Origin: Lentisphaerae bacterium GWF2_50_93
GTDB taxonomy: Bacteria > Verrucomicrobiota > Lentisphaeria > Victivallales > GWF2-50-93
Assembly: GCA_001804815.1 (NCBI GenBank)
Contig: MHBI01000053.1
Span: 155,310 to 219,309, forward strand
DNA length: 64,000 bases
Reading direction: 5' to 3'
Shown one piece after another: positions 17,364 through 26,887 of the stretch. Position numbers and translations under genes: made by a program. How positions within the stretch are numbered: the stretch's first letter is position 1; each line of letters opens with the position of its first letter. The notes below the pieces were generated by a model that saw nothing but the letters and a program-made list of their open reading frames with translations, did no database searches and was not told the origin of the DNA.

Positions 17364-18281
17364 ATGAAAATGTTCACAGCGTTGATTGCCGGGCTTGCCA
17401 TGCTGTTCACTGCACAGGCTTACGCAGGAGTGATTGAATCGCTGCCTGCGGAGACAAAACTGGTTGCGAAAGTGGATTTCCAGACACTCAAGGATTCGGA
17501 GATCTACAGGAGCATCCATGAAAAGCATGCCGCAAAAATCCTTCAGGGCGAAGCATTCCTCCTCCAGGCCGCCGGACTCGACATCAACAGCGTCAAAGCC
17601 GTCTGGCTCGCAGGCGTCGAGCAGAACAGGGGAATCATCATCATCGAAGGGGATTTCAATGCGGTGAACATATCAGCCGCCATAGGCGCCAACAAGGAGA
17701 ATGAAATCCTGGGAAGGACCGACTGCCTTTTCTCGGCCAGATGCCCTGACAAGAAGCAAAACGGCAAGAAAAACCTGGTCATGCTGGTTGATGCAAAAAC
17801 CGCCGTGGTCGGAAATCCTGACCTGGCAGAGGAATTCCTGAAGAACTTCAAGTCAGGGAAAAGCCTGCTTGCCGCAGACAAGCTTGCATCGCTTTCAGAT
17901 TGCTTCAACGGTGGCAAATACCTTATCAAGGCGTCGCTGCTGGGGTTCAAGCCTGAAGACGTGGTCAAAAATCCAATCCTGGCGAATGTGGCAGCCGCCG
18001 AGCTGTGCATCAATGCCGTCGACGGCCTTTCAGCCGATGCAAAGCTCCTGATGAAAGGCGAGGAGAACGTCATTGCAGTCGAACAGATCCTGAATGGTTT
18101 CATCACGATAATAAAGGCGAACCCGAAGGCCGATGAGAAGAACAAGGAAGTTCGCGACGAGTTCCTTAACAACCTGTCCATAGTCCGCAACGGCCCTGAG
18201 CTTCTTGCCAGCACGAAGATCAGCAACAGCGTTATTGACAAGGTCATCAACGCCAGGGGCCAGGAGCAGGAGAACGAATAA
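17364..18281 (+). CDS. Secreted protein of unknown function
   Basis: 305 aa with a clear signal peptide (MKMFTALIAGLAMLFTAQAYA). The mature part begins IESLPAETKLVAKVDFQTLKDS and contains a repeated pattern of beta strands and helices; it resembles periplasmic 'levels-of-substrate' proteins found in PVC genomes but no named family is recognised. Two Cys in the mid-region, Glu-rich C-terminus. SD GGGAG. Flanked by a paired-hairpin repeat upstream and a bidirectional terminator downstream, so probably monocistronic. Confidence 0.8.
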   Translation: MKMFTALIAGLAMLFTAQAYAGVIESLPAETKLVAKVDFQTLKDSEIYRSIHEKHAAKILQGEAFLLQAAGLDINSVKAVWLAGVEQNRGIIIIEGDFNAVNISAAIGANKENEILGRTDCLFSARCPDKKQNGKKNLVMLVDAKTAVVGNPDLAEEFLKNFKSGKSLLAADKLASLSDCFNGGKYLIKASLLGFKPEDVVKNPILANVAAAELCINAVDGLSADAKLLMKGEENVIAVEQILNGFITIIKANPKADEKNKEVRDEFLNNLSIVRNGPELLASTKISNSVIDKVINARGQEQENE

Positions 18282-18304
18282 GCCCAGATAAATTGACCCG
18301 ATCA

Positions 18305-18338
18305 GAAAAAAGGACGCGGCTCAGGCTGCGTCCTTTTT
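18305..18338. terminator. Bidirectional terminator between secreted protein and trpF
   Basis: aaaaaa-ggacgc(g)gc...gctgcgtcc-tttttt: strong stem with an A-run on one side and a T-run on the other, so it works for both convergent genes. It includes the last codons and stop of trpF. Confidence 0.9.
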
Positions 18339-18962
18339 TATTTCCTCGAACAGCCTTGCCATCTTCGCGTGATCCTTGATGCCCGGGGATGACTCCACTC
18401 CGCTGCTTACATCGACTCCGAACGGCTTCACAGAATTCACGGCCTCTGCGATATTCGCAGGATTGAGTCCGCCTGCGAGAATCAGAGGTGCGCTTAATTT
18501 TCCGACTGCGAACTTCGCAAGATTCCAGTCGGCTTTCGTTCCCGTCCCGCCGTATTCCTTTTCGCTGAAGGCGTCGATGATGAATTTCGAGGCGGGGAAT
18601 TTCCTGTAAAATAAAACCTCGTCTTCTGTTTTCGGCCTCAAGGCCTTCCAGACTTCTGCGAACTTCGCAATTTTTTCAGCGAATTCCGCAGTTTCCTCGC
18701 CATGCAGCTGGACTGAATCGACACCGGCGGCGAGATACTCATTGACTTCATCCAAGCTCGGATTCACGAATACCGCTACCTTGCGGATCCCTGTTTTCAA
18801 GATACTGGTTAAATGCAAAACCTTTTCAGGAGTGACATATCTCGGGCTCTTTGGATAGGCTATGAAACCGATGGCGTCTGCACCGCATTCGGCCGCAAAC
18901 AAGGCGTCTTCCAGACACGTCATACCGCAGATTTTGACGAAAATTTTGTTTTCACGAGCCAT
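18321..18962 (-). CDS. trpF: Phosphoribosylanthranilate isomerase
   Basis: 213 aa TIM barrel. Motifs: KICGMT (10-15, catalytic Cys), VFVNP, SVQLHGEE, DAFSEKEYGGTGT, LAGGLNPANI and GVDVSSGVES, giving the catalytic Cys/Asp pair and phosphate-binding loops. Third step of tryptophan synthesis: PRA to CdRP. It stands alone here with no other trp gene nearby, so trpF is unlinked in this genome. Three copies of the TGCGA-N3-TCGCA word lie inside the gene. Confidence 0.97.
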   Translation of the reverse strand: MARENKIFVKICGMTCLEDALFAAECGADAIGFIAYPKSPRYVTPEKVLHLTSILKTGIRKVAVFVNPSLDEVNEYLAAGVDSVQLHGEETAEFAEKIAKFAEVWKALRPKTEDEVLFYRKFPASKFIIDAFSEKEYGGTGTKADWNLAKFAVGKLSAPLILAGGLNPANIAEAVNSVKPFGVDVSSGVESSPGIKDHAKMARLFEEIKKDAA

Positions 18963-19181
18963 TTTAGTTGGATTTCCGCGGGTAGGAAAACCCGCGCTCC
19001 TTTAAATCCTGAATCTTACAATCGGAGCATTTTTATCAAATTGATTGCTTAAATTAAGGGAAGCCTTGAATTTTACAATAGAAAAATTAAGTTATTTAAT
19101 TCAGATTTCAGGGCGAATTTACCTGTCCAAAAAGGGTGCAGGTTTTCTATTGTTCACCTGCCTGTTTCTGAACAAATAAGT

Positions 19182-20621
19182 ATGTCAGACGTATCCATCA
19201 AAGTTATTCTGCTTGTCCTGCTGTTTGTTTCAGCAGGATACATATTCTATCTCCGCTACAAGAACTTCTCTCTGAGAAGCACACTCGACGACACCCTCCA
19301 CAAGAAGGCTGAAATCGGCAATTTCCTCAGCATTTTCTCGAAAAACCTGAAGACCGTGGAGGAAATCGAGGATTCAATGAACATGACCGCCCGCTATGTC
19401 GCAGACCTGGTAGGTTCGAGTTCGCTGTGCATATTCACCATGGAGGAAGACGACTGCCTGAAGGCCGCAGGCATTGCCGGAGCATTCCCCCCTCTCCATA
19501 AATCGACGGAATATGTCCTTACAAAACCCCGCTTCATCCTCGAATCCCTGCGCCGGGAGAAAATAAAACTCGGCGACGGAATCATCGGAGAGGTCGCCCA
19601 GTCGCGGGAGTCGCTTCTCATCGAAGAGGCATCCGCCGATCCCCGCGTGGCCGCCACCGGCAGCGTCATCCCGATCGAGACTCTCATGGCCGTTCCAATG
19701 GTGAAGGAGGGCAAACTGATCGGAGTCGTATGCGCGGTCAACAGCCGCGAGGACGGGAAATCATTTTCGCCGGAACAGTTCAGCGCCCTGAAATTCATGG
19801 CGTCCCAGGTCGAGCTCGCCTACAACATCGTCAAAGTCTATTCAAACCTGAGCAAGCAGCAGAGGATAAACCAGGAACTCGAATTCGCAAAACAGCTGCA
19901 GTCCTCCCTGCTTCCCAAGGAATGCCCCGAATGGGGGCAGTTCTCCGTGCATGCGTTCTCGAAATCGGCGAAGGAGGTCAGCGGCGACTTCTATGATTTC
20001 GTCGAGGTCGACAAGGACCGCATGCTCGTGATCATCGGCGACGCCTGCGGCAAGGGCATACCGGCCTGCCTCCTGATGTTCATGGCGAGGAGTTTCATCA
20101 GGGCCAACATCGAGAGATATTCAACGCTGAACGAGCTGATGCGCGACCTGAACAACAACCTCTACAGGGACACCAGCGCCGAGAGGTTCATCACAATCGC
20201 ATGCTGCCTGCTCAACAGGAGGGAGAACACCATCGAATACGTAAGGGCCGGCCATACCGAGCTCCTGCTGTGCATGCCGGCCCACAACCACAAGCTCAGG
20301 AAGATCTTCACCCAGGGTACGGCCCTAGGACTCATGCCCGGCGACATGGTCGAGGAGTTCGAGACCTTCACGTTCTCCTTCTACAAGGACATTTCAATCC
20401 TGCTCTACACCGACGGCATCACCGAGGCGCTCAACAAGAACGACGAGGAGTTCGGGATCGAAAGGCTCAAGGACAATTTCATGTCGTCATGCGAAGGCAG
20501 GAGCGCGCCCCAGGAGACGATTGAGAAGATACTGCGTTCCGTGGACATGTTCGTCGAAGAGACCCCCCAGTCCGACGACCAGACACTCGTCGTCATCAAG
20601 CACCGGGACAATTTCGTGTAG
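19182..20621 (+). CDS. Membrane-anchored GAF-SpoIIE/RsbU serine phosphatase
   Basis: 479 aa. One N-terminal membrane helix (about 7-24), a linker helix, a GAF domain (about 50-215, VGSSSLCIF...GDGIIGEVAQ...LMAVPMV) and a PP2C-type SpoIIE domain (about 240-475). Metal-binding motifs SGDFYDF, GDACGKGIPA, RAGHTELLL and YTDGITEA are intact. By family it dephosphorylates an anti-sigma-factor antagonist (STAS protein) in partner-switching stress control; no STAS or RsbW partner lies next to it. The GAF domain probably senses a small ligand. Only a weak SD. Confidence 0.93.
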   Translation: MSDVSIKVILLVLLFVSAGYIFYLRYKNFSLRSTLDDTLHKKAEIGNFLSIFSKNLKTVEEIEDSMNMTARYVADLVGSSSLCIFTMEEDDCLKAAGIAGAFPPLHKSTEYVLTKPRFILESLRREKIKLGDGIIGEVAQSRESLLIEEASADPRVAATGSVIPIETLMAVPMVKEGKLIGVVCAVNSREDGKSFSPEQFSALKFMASQVELAYNIVKVYSNLSKQQRINQELEFAKQLQSSLLPKECPEWGQFSVHAFSKSAKEVSGDFYDFVEVDKDRMLVIIGDACGKGIPACLLMFMARSFIRANIERYSTLNELMRDLNNNLYRDTSAERFITIACCLLNRRENTIEYVRAGHTELLLCMPAHNHKLRKIFTQGTALGLMPGDMVEEFETFTFSFYKDISILLYTDGITEALNKNDEEFGIERLKDNFMSSCEGRSAPQETIEKILRSVDMFVEETPQSDDQTLVVIKHRDNFV

Positions 20622-20735
20622 GGCAGATCCTCCCGGCGGAAATATTTCCGCACGGGATTATCTGCGGAAAAATGCACCGTTTGTAAATATCAGCTGAAAA
20701 ATGCCATTCAGTGAATATTTATATATGGAGAAATG

Positions 20736-22487
20736 ATGAATCGCAAGAAAACAATCCTCCTCATATTCCTGTATGCCATACTCCAGTTCCATCTTTTCTG
20801 CCAGGATCCTCCTGGTCCGGTCAAGCAGGAAGTCCAGCCTACGGGCATCGAATCGAAAATCGGATATCTCTCCTTTGCCGAAGAGACCGCCGTCCAGCCG
20901 GATATCCAGAAGATCTTCATAGCCCCCCAGACGAGGCTTCCAATCATGTCCGATGCCGGCGAATATTACCTTTTCCTGGTGAAGATCGATTTCTATTCCG
21001 TCTGCTGCCTCGTACCGAAATACCAGAAATACATGGTGCTGATGGAGCCTTCGAAGGACGGGCGCTTCATGTATTTCCGGGGCGGAATCGAAGCGGAGAT
21101 AGTTCCGTTCATGATCCGCGCCGGCGAAGACATGCCCATAACCGGCTCCGACGGGAAGTCCTACTTCGTCTCCGTGAAAAGACTGGGGACGAACGTGACC
21201 GTCAAGATCCCTAAAGACATGGAGGGGCTGGCATCAAGCAAGGAAAGCTCTTTTGCGAAATTCGCAGCCGAACAGAGGAAGAAGGGACTCGGATACTACA
21301 ACGGGACATGGATTCCGGCTGCACAGGCCGAGGTACTGCGGAATTCGCAGCTCGACAGGGAAACGGCAAAACAGAGGAGATGGGACAATCTCAAGTCCCA
21401 GGCCGAAGCAGGCATACTGATCCTGAAAATCGGAAAAGTCCTCCACGGTTCATACAAGGGCGCCGACAAAGTCTCCATCCTCTTCGAATCCGAAGGAGTC
21501 ACCCGCCAATACGGAACCGACGATGTCGTCGACATCGATCTGAAGAAGGCGCTGTCCATAGGGAACCTGGATTCCGCCGACAGCCTCGTGTCAAAGGCAA
21601 AGGATCTCGCCGCAGGATATCCCGGAGAGGCCAGAAGGTGCACCGAGCAGGCTCAGACATGCCTGAGAAAAGTCAACCCCTCGATAAGCGAGCTGATGGG
21701 AAAGGCCATGGACCTCGGGGCGCAGATCACGAAGATAAACAGCGGCATCGACGATGACCTCAAAAGCAGGAACCTGGTGCTCTACAACTATGAGGCCTTT
21801 CAAAAGGAAACCCTTGAATACCATCTCAGGAACGGACATGTGCTGCTAGGGAAGAAAACATGGATCCTCCCCGAGCAGATGTGCAGGAGATGTTCTGGAT
21901 CCGGGGAGATAGCATGCGCCAAATGCCAGGCGACCGGAAAGGTGAACAAGAAATGCCCCAAATGCCAGAACGGCAGGATAACATGCCACATCTGCGAAGG
22001 AAGCGGGAACCGGACATGCAACGTGTGCAGCGGAGTCGGAGAGTTCATCCGGACGTGCAGCTACTGCGGTGGAAGCGGGGTGGTATCCGGATATTATTCA
22101 TATCCCTGTGGAACGAACATATTTCTTTCAGGCGGCACGTTCATGGTCGGGACATCCTCATGGTACGGTTATCCTTACTACACGACGAAGACCTGCCCTG
22201 CCTGCAACGGCAACGGGAGGATCAGCATAGTATGCACATACTGCGGCGGCTACGGGAAGATGATCTGTCCGAAAACCGAGAAATGCGACTTGTGCAACGG
22301 CGTCGGATTCTCAAAGGCCATGTGCCCTGACTGCGAAGGACGCGGCAGGATTATCTGCCGAGACTGCAAGGGGAAGGGATTCAGCGGCCAGGCGCAGAAA
22401 TTCCCGGGGGAAGATGAGAAACCTCCATTACCTACAGACACTCCGCTTCCCGCCGGCGCCGGAAAATCCCAGAAGATGGCGCCATAA
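20736..22487 (+). CDS. Secreted protein with many CxxCxGxG (DnaJ-type) zinc-finger repeats
   Basis: 583 aa from the second of two adjacent ATGs (GGAG at proper spacing). N-terminal signal sequence (KKTILLIFLYAILQFHLFC), a domain of unknown type, a segment around 170-260 (YYNGTWIPAAQAE...SILFESEGV) resembling SHD1-like domains, a helical part, then about ten C-x2-C motifs (residues about 375-560) in CxxCxGxG style as in the DnaJ Cys-rich domain. In DnaJ these bind Zn and unfolded protein; here they would be outside the cytoplasm, which is unusual. Function unknown. A stop-codon hairpin follows. Confidence 0.85.
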   Translation: MNRKKTILLIFLYAILQFHLFCQDPPGPVKQEVQPTGIESKIGYLSFAEETAVQPDIQKIFIAPQTRLPIMSDAGEYYLFLVKIDFYSVCCLVPKYQKYMVLMEPSKDGRFMYFRGGIEAEIVPFMIRAGEDMPITGSDGKSYFVSVKRLGTNVTVKIPKDMEGLASSKESSFAKFAAEQRKKGLGYYNGTWIPAAQAEVLRNSQLDRETAKQRRWDNLKSQAEAGILILKIGKVLHGSYKGADKVSILFESEGVTRQYGTDDVVDIDLKKALSIGNLDSADSLVSKAKDLAAGYPGEARRCTEQAQTCLRKVNPSISELMGKAMDLGAQITKINSGIDDDLKSRNLVLYNYEAFQKETLEYHLRNGHVLLGKKTWILPEQMCRRCSGSGEIACAKCQATGKVNKKCPKCQNGRITCHICEGSGNRTCNVCSGVGEFIRTCSYCGGSGVVSGYYSYPCGTNIFLSGGTFMVGTSSWYGYPYYTTKTCPACNGNGRISIVCTYCGGYGKMICPKTEKCDLCNGVGFSKAMCPDCEGRGRIICRDCKGKGFSGQAQKFPGEDEKPPLPTDTPLPAGAGKSQKMAP

Positions 22488-22507
22488 TTCCGCTGGTGCG
22501 GAATTAT
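22484..22507 (+). terminator. Stop-codon hairpin
   Basis: Perfect 10-bp stem ataattccgc / gcggaattat with a 4-base loop; the stop codon TAA (22485-22487) lies in the 5' arm. It sits between convergent genes. Confidence 0.65.
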
Positions 22508-22535
22508 AATATAAATAAACTGCAAGGCAATTTAT

Positions 22536-24569
22536 TTATTCTTCCTCGGCCTGTATCGTCTTGGTATAGTTGTCTATGATCTGCTTGGCCACGATCGACG
22601 GAACCTGCTCATATCTCGAGAATTCCATTTCAAAGGAACCGCAACCCTGCGTAAGGCTGCGGAGTTCGCTGGCGTAGCGCGCCATTTCCGCGAGCGGGAC
22701 TTCGGCGTTGACAACTTCCATGCCCTCTTCGACGGTCACTCCGTGGATGCGTCCGCGCCTGTGGTTCAAGTCTCCGGTGATGTCACCCATGTACTTTTCA
22801 GGGACCATTATCTTGACCTTCTGGATGGGTTCGAGGAGAATAGGCCTGGCTGACTGGACGCCCTGCCTGAAGGCGGCCCTGGCGGCTATCTTGAACGCCA
22901 TTTCAGACGAATCGACATCATGGTATTTCCCGTCATAGACGGAAACTTTTATGTTTTCCACGTGGCAGCCTGCGAGAGGACCTTTGAGCATCGCCTCCTT
23001 CACGCCTTTTTCAATGGCGGGAATGAAGTTCTTGGGGATGCTTCCGCCGAACACGTCGTTCACGTACTCGAACCCGGCCGGATTCGCGGACACGCGCAGA
23101 TACACCTCGGCAAACTGTCCATGTCCACCGCTCTGCTTCTTATGCCTGTGGTGCCCTTCGCCGGTGGCCGTCACTGTCTCCCTGTAGGGGATCTTCGGAC
23201 TGGCGAGATTGACATCGACCTTGTTTGTATTCTTAAGTTTCTTGACAACCTGATGGATATGCTGGTCGCCCATTCCGCGCAGAAGGAGTTCGTGTGTCTC
23301 GTCGTTTCGGTCAAGCTTGATCGTCGGATCGCTGTCGGCGATCTTGGTGAGACCTGCCGTGATCTTCTCCTCCTCGCCGCTCTTCACCGCGGTGATCGCA
23401 TAGGACATCACGGGATTGGGGAACGGGATCGGCTCAAAGAGCATGTCGAAATGCACGTCCGTGGAAAGCGTATTTGAAATTTTCGTGGTCTTGAGCTTTG
23501 GAACCGCGACGATGAAGCCGGGAAGAGCCTCGGTGATCTGCGTCTGTATTTTTCCGTTCTCGACGGATATGGCGGCGTATCTCTCCTTTTCCTTGGTGGA
23601 AAGGTTCTGCATTTCAGATTCTGCAATGAATTTACCGCTGTAGACACGGTAGAAGGTAAGCTGTCCGATGAACGGATCCACTATCGACTTGAAGACGAAG
23701 GCAACTCCGGGGCCGTCCTGCCTGAGGGCGAGCTTCTTGCCGTCCTTCATGAGTTTTTCACCGGCGGCGAGAGGATCCGGGAAGAGGGTTGCAATCCCGT
23801 TCATGAGTTCTGCAACTCCAATGTCCTTTGCCGAGCTTCCTGCGAAAACAGGCACAAGGGTGCCTTTTGCAACTGCCTTTGCAAGGCCTTTTGCGATCTC
23901 CTCGTCGGTGAGGGGCTGCCCTTCAAGATACTTCATGGTAAGCACCTCGTCGGTCTCGGCGACCGCATCCATGATCTTCTCCTTCGCCTCGGCGACCTCT
24001 GCGGCCACTTCGGCCGGTACATCCTTGTCGGAAAGCACGTTCACGACCTTGGTGAAAGAATTCTCCCTGCCTACCGGATATGTGAGAGGGACGCACAATG
24101 TCTTTCCGTAGGATTCCTGTATCTGTCCAAGAACCCTTCCGAAGTCTGCAAGTTCGCGGTCAAGCCTGTTGATGAAGATCATCCTTGGAAGATTTCTCTC
24201 CTTTGCGAGCTTCCATGCCCTGCTTGTCCCGACTTCCTGGCCGGTGACGCCGTCGACCACGATGAGGACTGAGTCGCTGGCATGTATCGCCGCAATGGTC
24301 TCTCCTACGAATTCGCCGTATCCGGGAGTGTCGAGGAAGAAGAAATGGTGTCCGTTGTTCCATGGGCAGTTGAGGGCGGTGGCGTAGATGCTGCTGAGCT
24401 TCTCCTGTTCATCCGGAGTATAGTCTGAAATACTGGTCTTGTGATCGACGCTTCCAAGCCTCTCAACGGCCTTCGCCTTGAAAAGCATGAGATCGCATAG
24501 AGTCGTTTTACCGCTGCTTGTATGGCCCGCCACAGTGAAATTCCGGATTTTATCAACAGATGCTTTCAT
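22536..24569 (-). CDS. Elongation factor G paralogue (EF-G-like, FusA2 type)
   Basis: 677 aa with the full five-domain EF-G layout. G1 is GHTSSGKTT (15-23) rather than the canonical GHxDxGKTT, G3 is DTPGYGEF instead of DTPGHVDF, and G4 is NRLD instead of NKxD. These shifts mark the second-type EF-G-like proteins, not the housekeeping copy. Domain IV has GGHGQFAEVYLRV and the C-terminus HRRGRIHGV. Possible role in ribosome recycling or stress-related translation; not known for this clade. SD GGAG. No str-operon genes surround it, in line with a paralogue. Confidence 0.92.
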   Translation of the reverse strand: MKASVDKIRNFTVAGHTSSGKTTLCDLMLFKAKAVERLGSVDHKTSISDYTPDEQEKLSSIYATALNCPWNNGHHFFFLDTPGYGEFVGETIAAIHASDSVLIVVDGVTGQEVGTSRAWKLAKERNLPRMIFINRLDRELADFGRVLGQIQESYGKTLCVPLTYPVGRENSFTKVVNVLSDKDVPAEVAAEVAEAKEKIMDAVAETDEVLTMKYLEGQPLTDEEIAKGLAKAVAKGTLVPVFAGSSAKDIGVAELMNGIATLFPDPLAAGEKLMKDGKKLALRQDGPGVAFVFKSIVDPFIGQLTFYRVYSGKFIAESEMQNLSTKEKERYAAISVENGKIQTQITEALPGFIVAVPKLKTTKISNTLSTDVHFDMLFEPIPFPNPVMSYAITAVKSGEEEKITAGLTKIADSDPTIKLDRNDETHELLLRGMGDQHIHQVVKKLKNTNKVDVNLASPKIPYRETVTATGEGHHRHKKQSGGHGQFAEVYLRVSANPAGFEYVNDVFGGSIPKNFIPAIEKGVKEAMLKGPLAGCHVENIKVSVYDGKYHDVDSSEMAFKIAARAAFRQGVQSARPILLEPIQKVKIMVPEKYMGDITGDLNHRRGRIHGVTVEEGMEVVNAEVPLAEMARYASELRSLTQGCGSFEMEFSRYEQVPSIVAKQIIDNYTKTIQAEEE

Positions 24570-24609
24570 CAGAGAACTCCAGGTTTTTGTTTATACTTCA
24601 GACAACTTA

Positions 24610-24878
24610 GGAGCCGTACAGAAATAACTTTTACATTTGCTGGCTGGGATTTTGGATTGATTATCATGATGTTTGCGAGGAGCATATCTGAAGATATGCA
24701 ACGAACAAACAGCGTGATAAGCGGCCAAAAGAACGCCAGCCCCTCGGGGCGGAATTCCATGTATTTGTCTTCTTAGTTGCTTCACCCCTTACGTATGTAC
24801 CATACGCGCGGGCCTCGCGCCTCGAATACAAACACCTGTATTTTCCGCCAAATGTCAAAGTTATTTCTGCACGACTCC
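24610..24878. mobile_element. 269-bp non-autonomous element with 30-bp terminal inverted repeats
   Basis: Left end (24610-24639) and the reverse complement of the right end (24849-24878) agree over 30 bp with three mismatches; core cagaaataacttt. The interior has no plausible coding region, contains palindromic gcccctcggggc and two gcaaacaaac-like stretches, and differs from its surroundings. Structure fits a MITE or a transposon remnant. No clear target-site duplication is visible and the parent family is not recognised. Confidence 0.7.
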
Positions 24879-25124
24879 CTACGGCTTGTTTCAAATTTTT
24901 CTGAAACCCATTCTCCGCCTCAATGAAACCCCAATCTTACACCGAAGAGGAACTACAAAGATAGCCGAAAGATTTGGAATTGCAAAAAAAAGGGTTTTAA
25001 AGCAGTTTATTTTTTAATATATTATACAAGCAGGAAAACTTGCATTTTCCGCCTATGGTTGTATATAATTTAACTGGGGGGAGGATTTCGGGTAGTTCCA
25101 TAATCATATCATGTTTCAAGGAAA

Positions 25125-25913
25125 ATGCAGGATTCTTCCGAAAATAGCACCGACGCAGGCGGCAACATCACTCCGTATGATGTTGTGGCAGGCACGCACG
25201 TAGGCCTCGTACGCGATGTGAACGAGGACAGCTACGGTTACTGCGTCGACGACCACCACAGGAACTGCTTCATCGCAGTCGCCGACGGGATCGGCGGACA
25301 TGACAGCGGAGACATCGCCAGCAAGATGTGCACCCGCACCCTCCTGATCGCCTGGAAGAAAAGCCTCCTCTGGCGCGGCGGCACGATCGAGGAAATGAAG
25401 AATTTCCTGGAGATCGAAACTGCAAACTCAAATGAGGCGATCTACCGCCTCAACAAGACTTTCAATGTGCAGCACCCCATGGGCACCACCCTGATAGCCG
25501 CGATAATCACGCCCGATTCCGTCGTCACCGCCCATGCCGGCGACAGCAGATGCTACAGGCTCCGCAACGGAATACTCGAATGCCTCACCGAAGACCACAG
25601 CTTCGTCGCCGAACTCATCAAGAGGAACATCATCAGCAGGGAGAAGTCCAAGAACCATCCTTTCGCCCACATAATCTCGAAGTCGATCGGTACAAACCTC
25701 GAATTCAAGTCCGAGGTCAACGTGTTCGACAGGAAGCCCTCCGACAGGTTCCTCCTCTGCTCCGACGGCGTGAACGTGCATCTCGAGGATCCGCAGATCG
25801 AGATAATAATCCATGACGCCTCCAACCCATACGAGGCTGTCAAGAACCTGATCTACGCGTCACTGCGCGGCGGCGGCGAGGACAACATCACTGCCGCCTG
25901 CGTGTTTGCATAA
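25125..25913 (+). CDS. PP2C-family protein serine/threonine phosphatase
   Basis: 262 aa. Motifs in order: G-x-VRDVNEDSYG, VADGIGGHDSG, MGTTLIAA, AHAGDSRCY, DHSFVAEL, LLCSDGV and GGGEDNIT, giving the Asp residues of the bimetal site. Cytoplasmic Stp1/PstP-like phosphatase that would reverse Hanks-type Ser/Thr kinases; no kinase gene is in the window. SD AAGGAAA. Possibly monocistronic; paired-hairpin repeat B follows. Confidence 0.93.
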   Translation: MQDSSENSTDAGGNITPYDVVAGTHVGLVRDVNEDSYGYCVDDHHRNCFIAVADGIGGHDSGDIASKMCTRTLLIAWKKSLLWRGGTIEEMKNFLEIETANSNEAIYRLNKTFNVQHPMGTTLIAAIITPDSVVTAHAGDSRCYRLRNGILECLTEDHSFVAELIKRNIISREKSKNHPFAHIISKSIGTNLEFKSEVNVFDRKPSDRFLLCSDGVNVHLEDPQIEIIIHDASNPYEAVKNLIYASLRGGGEDNITAACVFA

Positions 25914-25947
25914 TTGAGCCGGATTGGCTCGATATATGGAAGCAAAT

Positions 25948-26020
25948 GAACAGCCCTTGCGGGCTTGACTACGAGCAAATCCAGAATTCGTTGGTAGTTA
26001 ATGCCGCAAGGCATGTTCTT
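25948..26020. repeat. Paired-hairpin element, gaaca/tgttc class
   Basis: gaac-agcccttgcgggct-tgactac (25948-25972) and gtagtta-atgccgcaaggcat-gttctt (25995-26020) are two hairpin modules in mirror order, so the whole element is an inverted repeat of its flanks (GAACA...ACTAC / GTAGT...TGTTC) with different stems. Related elements at 44545, 44805, 37112, 52272. Confidence 0.85.
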
Positions 26021-26072
26021 GGATTGTTTTATTCTTTTTGAATTTAATCTCAAGACACTAAGGAGACCTGCC

Positions 26073-26528
26073 ATGAGAATTCTCTCTTCCATCTGCCTGC
26101 TAACAATGCTTGCGTTCACTGGATTTTCTGCGGATGACGCCAAAGACGCATTGAGGGTGAAGATCGAAAAGATCACGATCGAGAAGATCGAACTCCAGGA
26201 CGTAAAGCTTTCCAATGCAATCGCACTGATAAAGGACCTCTGCAAGAAGTCCGATCCCGAAGGCAAAGGCATCAACATTTCATTCATAGCGCCAAAGGAT
26301 GACAAGGGAAAAGCGTTAGATCCCGTTATCAAGAACGAGATCAATCTCACGAACATCCCACTAAAAGACCTCCTGCGCTACATCTGCGATGAAACCGGCA
26401 TGAACTACAAGGTGGAGGCGTTTTCAGTCGTCATATATCCGAAGAACATGGCCACCGACAAGATGGAAACCCGCAGCTATCCCGTGGCCCCGGGGACAGT
26501 TGATTCCATCGAGAAGGAAAAGAAGTAA
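26073..26528 (+). CDS. Small secreted protein with STN-like domain
   Basis: 151 aa from the ATG at 26073 (AAGGAG 8 bases upstream); the longer open frame begins inside a repeat element. Signal peptide MRILSSICLLTMLAFTGFSA. The mature part contains LQDVKLSNAIALIKDLC...INISFI...INLTNIPLKDLLRYICDETGMNYKVEAFSVVIYP, the pattern of the secretin/TonB short N-terminal (STN) domain. Stand-alone STN proteins are common in PVC genomes and have no assigned role. They could bind secretin or TonB-like outer-membrane machinery. Confidence 0.8.
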   Translation: MRILSSICLLTMLAFTGFSADDAKDALRVKIEKITIEKIELQDVKLSNAIALIKDLCKKSDPEGKGINISFIAPKDDKGKALDPVIKNEINLTNIPLKDLLRYICDETGMNYKVEAFSVVIYPKNMATDKMETRSYPVAPGTVDSIEKEKK

Positions 26529-26580
26529 GCCAATTGCGCAATATGTAACGTTATTGCGGAGAGTTTTGCACTTATAGCAT

Positions 26581-26729
26581 TTGTTCGTAGTAGCGCATGT
26601 TTGCGCGTTCTTCATTTTTCCAATGGAGCGCCCCGAGCTCCTTACGGCCTCGGGGCTCATTTAAGCCGACCTGGAGGTCGGCGTTCCTTTTTCAATCAGA
26701 ACGCGCAAACATGCGCTACTACCAACAAA
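26581..26729. repeat. Paired-hairpin element with 31-bp inverted arms enclosing two further hairpins
   Basis: Arms 26581-26612 and 26698-26729 are inverted copies with one mismatch (core gtagtagcgcatgtttgcgc). Each arm is itself a hairpin (gcgca/tgcgc). Between them lie gagc-cccgag/ctcgggg-like and gccgacctggaggtcggc hairpins. Nothing else is seen in the 357-base gap to galE apart from a short taggag/ctccta-like hairpin near 26845. Confidence 0.85.
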
Positions 26730-26864
26730 ATCTCCTTCCGCTACACTCATGCTAATCCAGACAAGTTTCTGCTGATGACATCATATTTTTGATCTCAAAA
26801 CCTTCCCCCATAATTTACTTTTGCGCTCAATGTGCTAACTTTAGGAGTTTTCCTAATTCAATAT

Positions 26865-26887
26865 ATAAATTTACGAAGGAAATTTAT
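26865..26887 (+). promoter_or_regulatory. Hairpin presenting the Shine-Dalgarno of galE in its loop
   Basis: Perfect 8-bp stem ataaattt / aaatttat with the 7-base loop acgaagg holding the SD; the start codon (26886-26888) overlaps the 3' arm. Same design as at 16330-16356 and 54984-55008. Confidence 0.55.

Noticed and set aside
26001..26072. N-terminal extension of the STN-like protein
   Set aside because: Begins inside a paired-hairpin repeat; the ATG at 26073 has SD and signal peptide.
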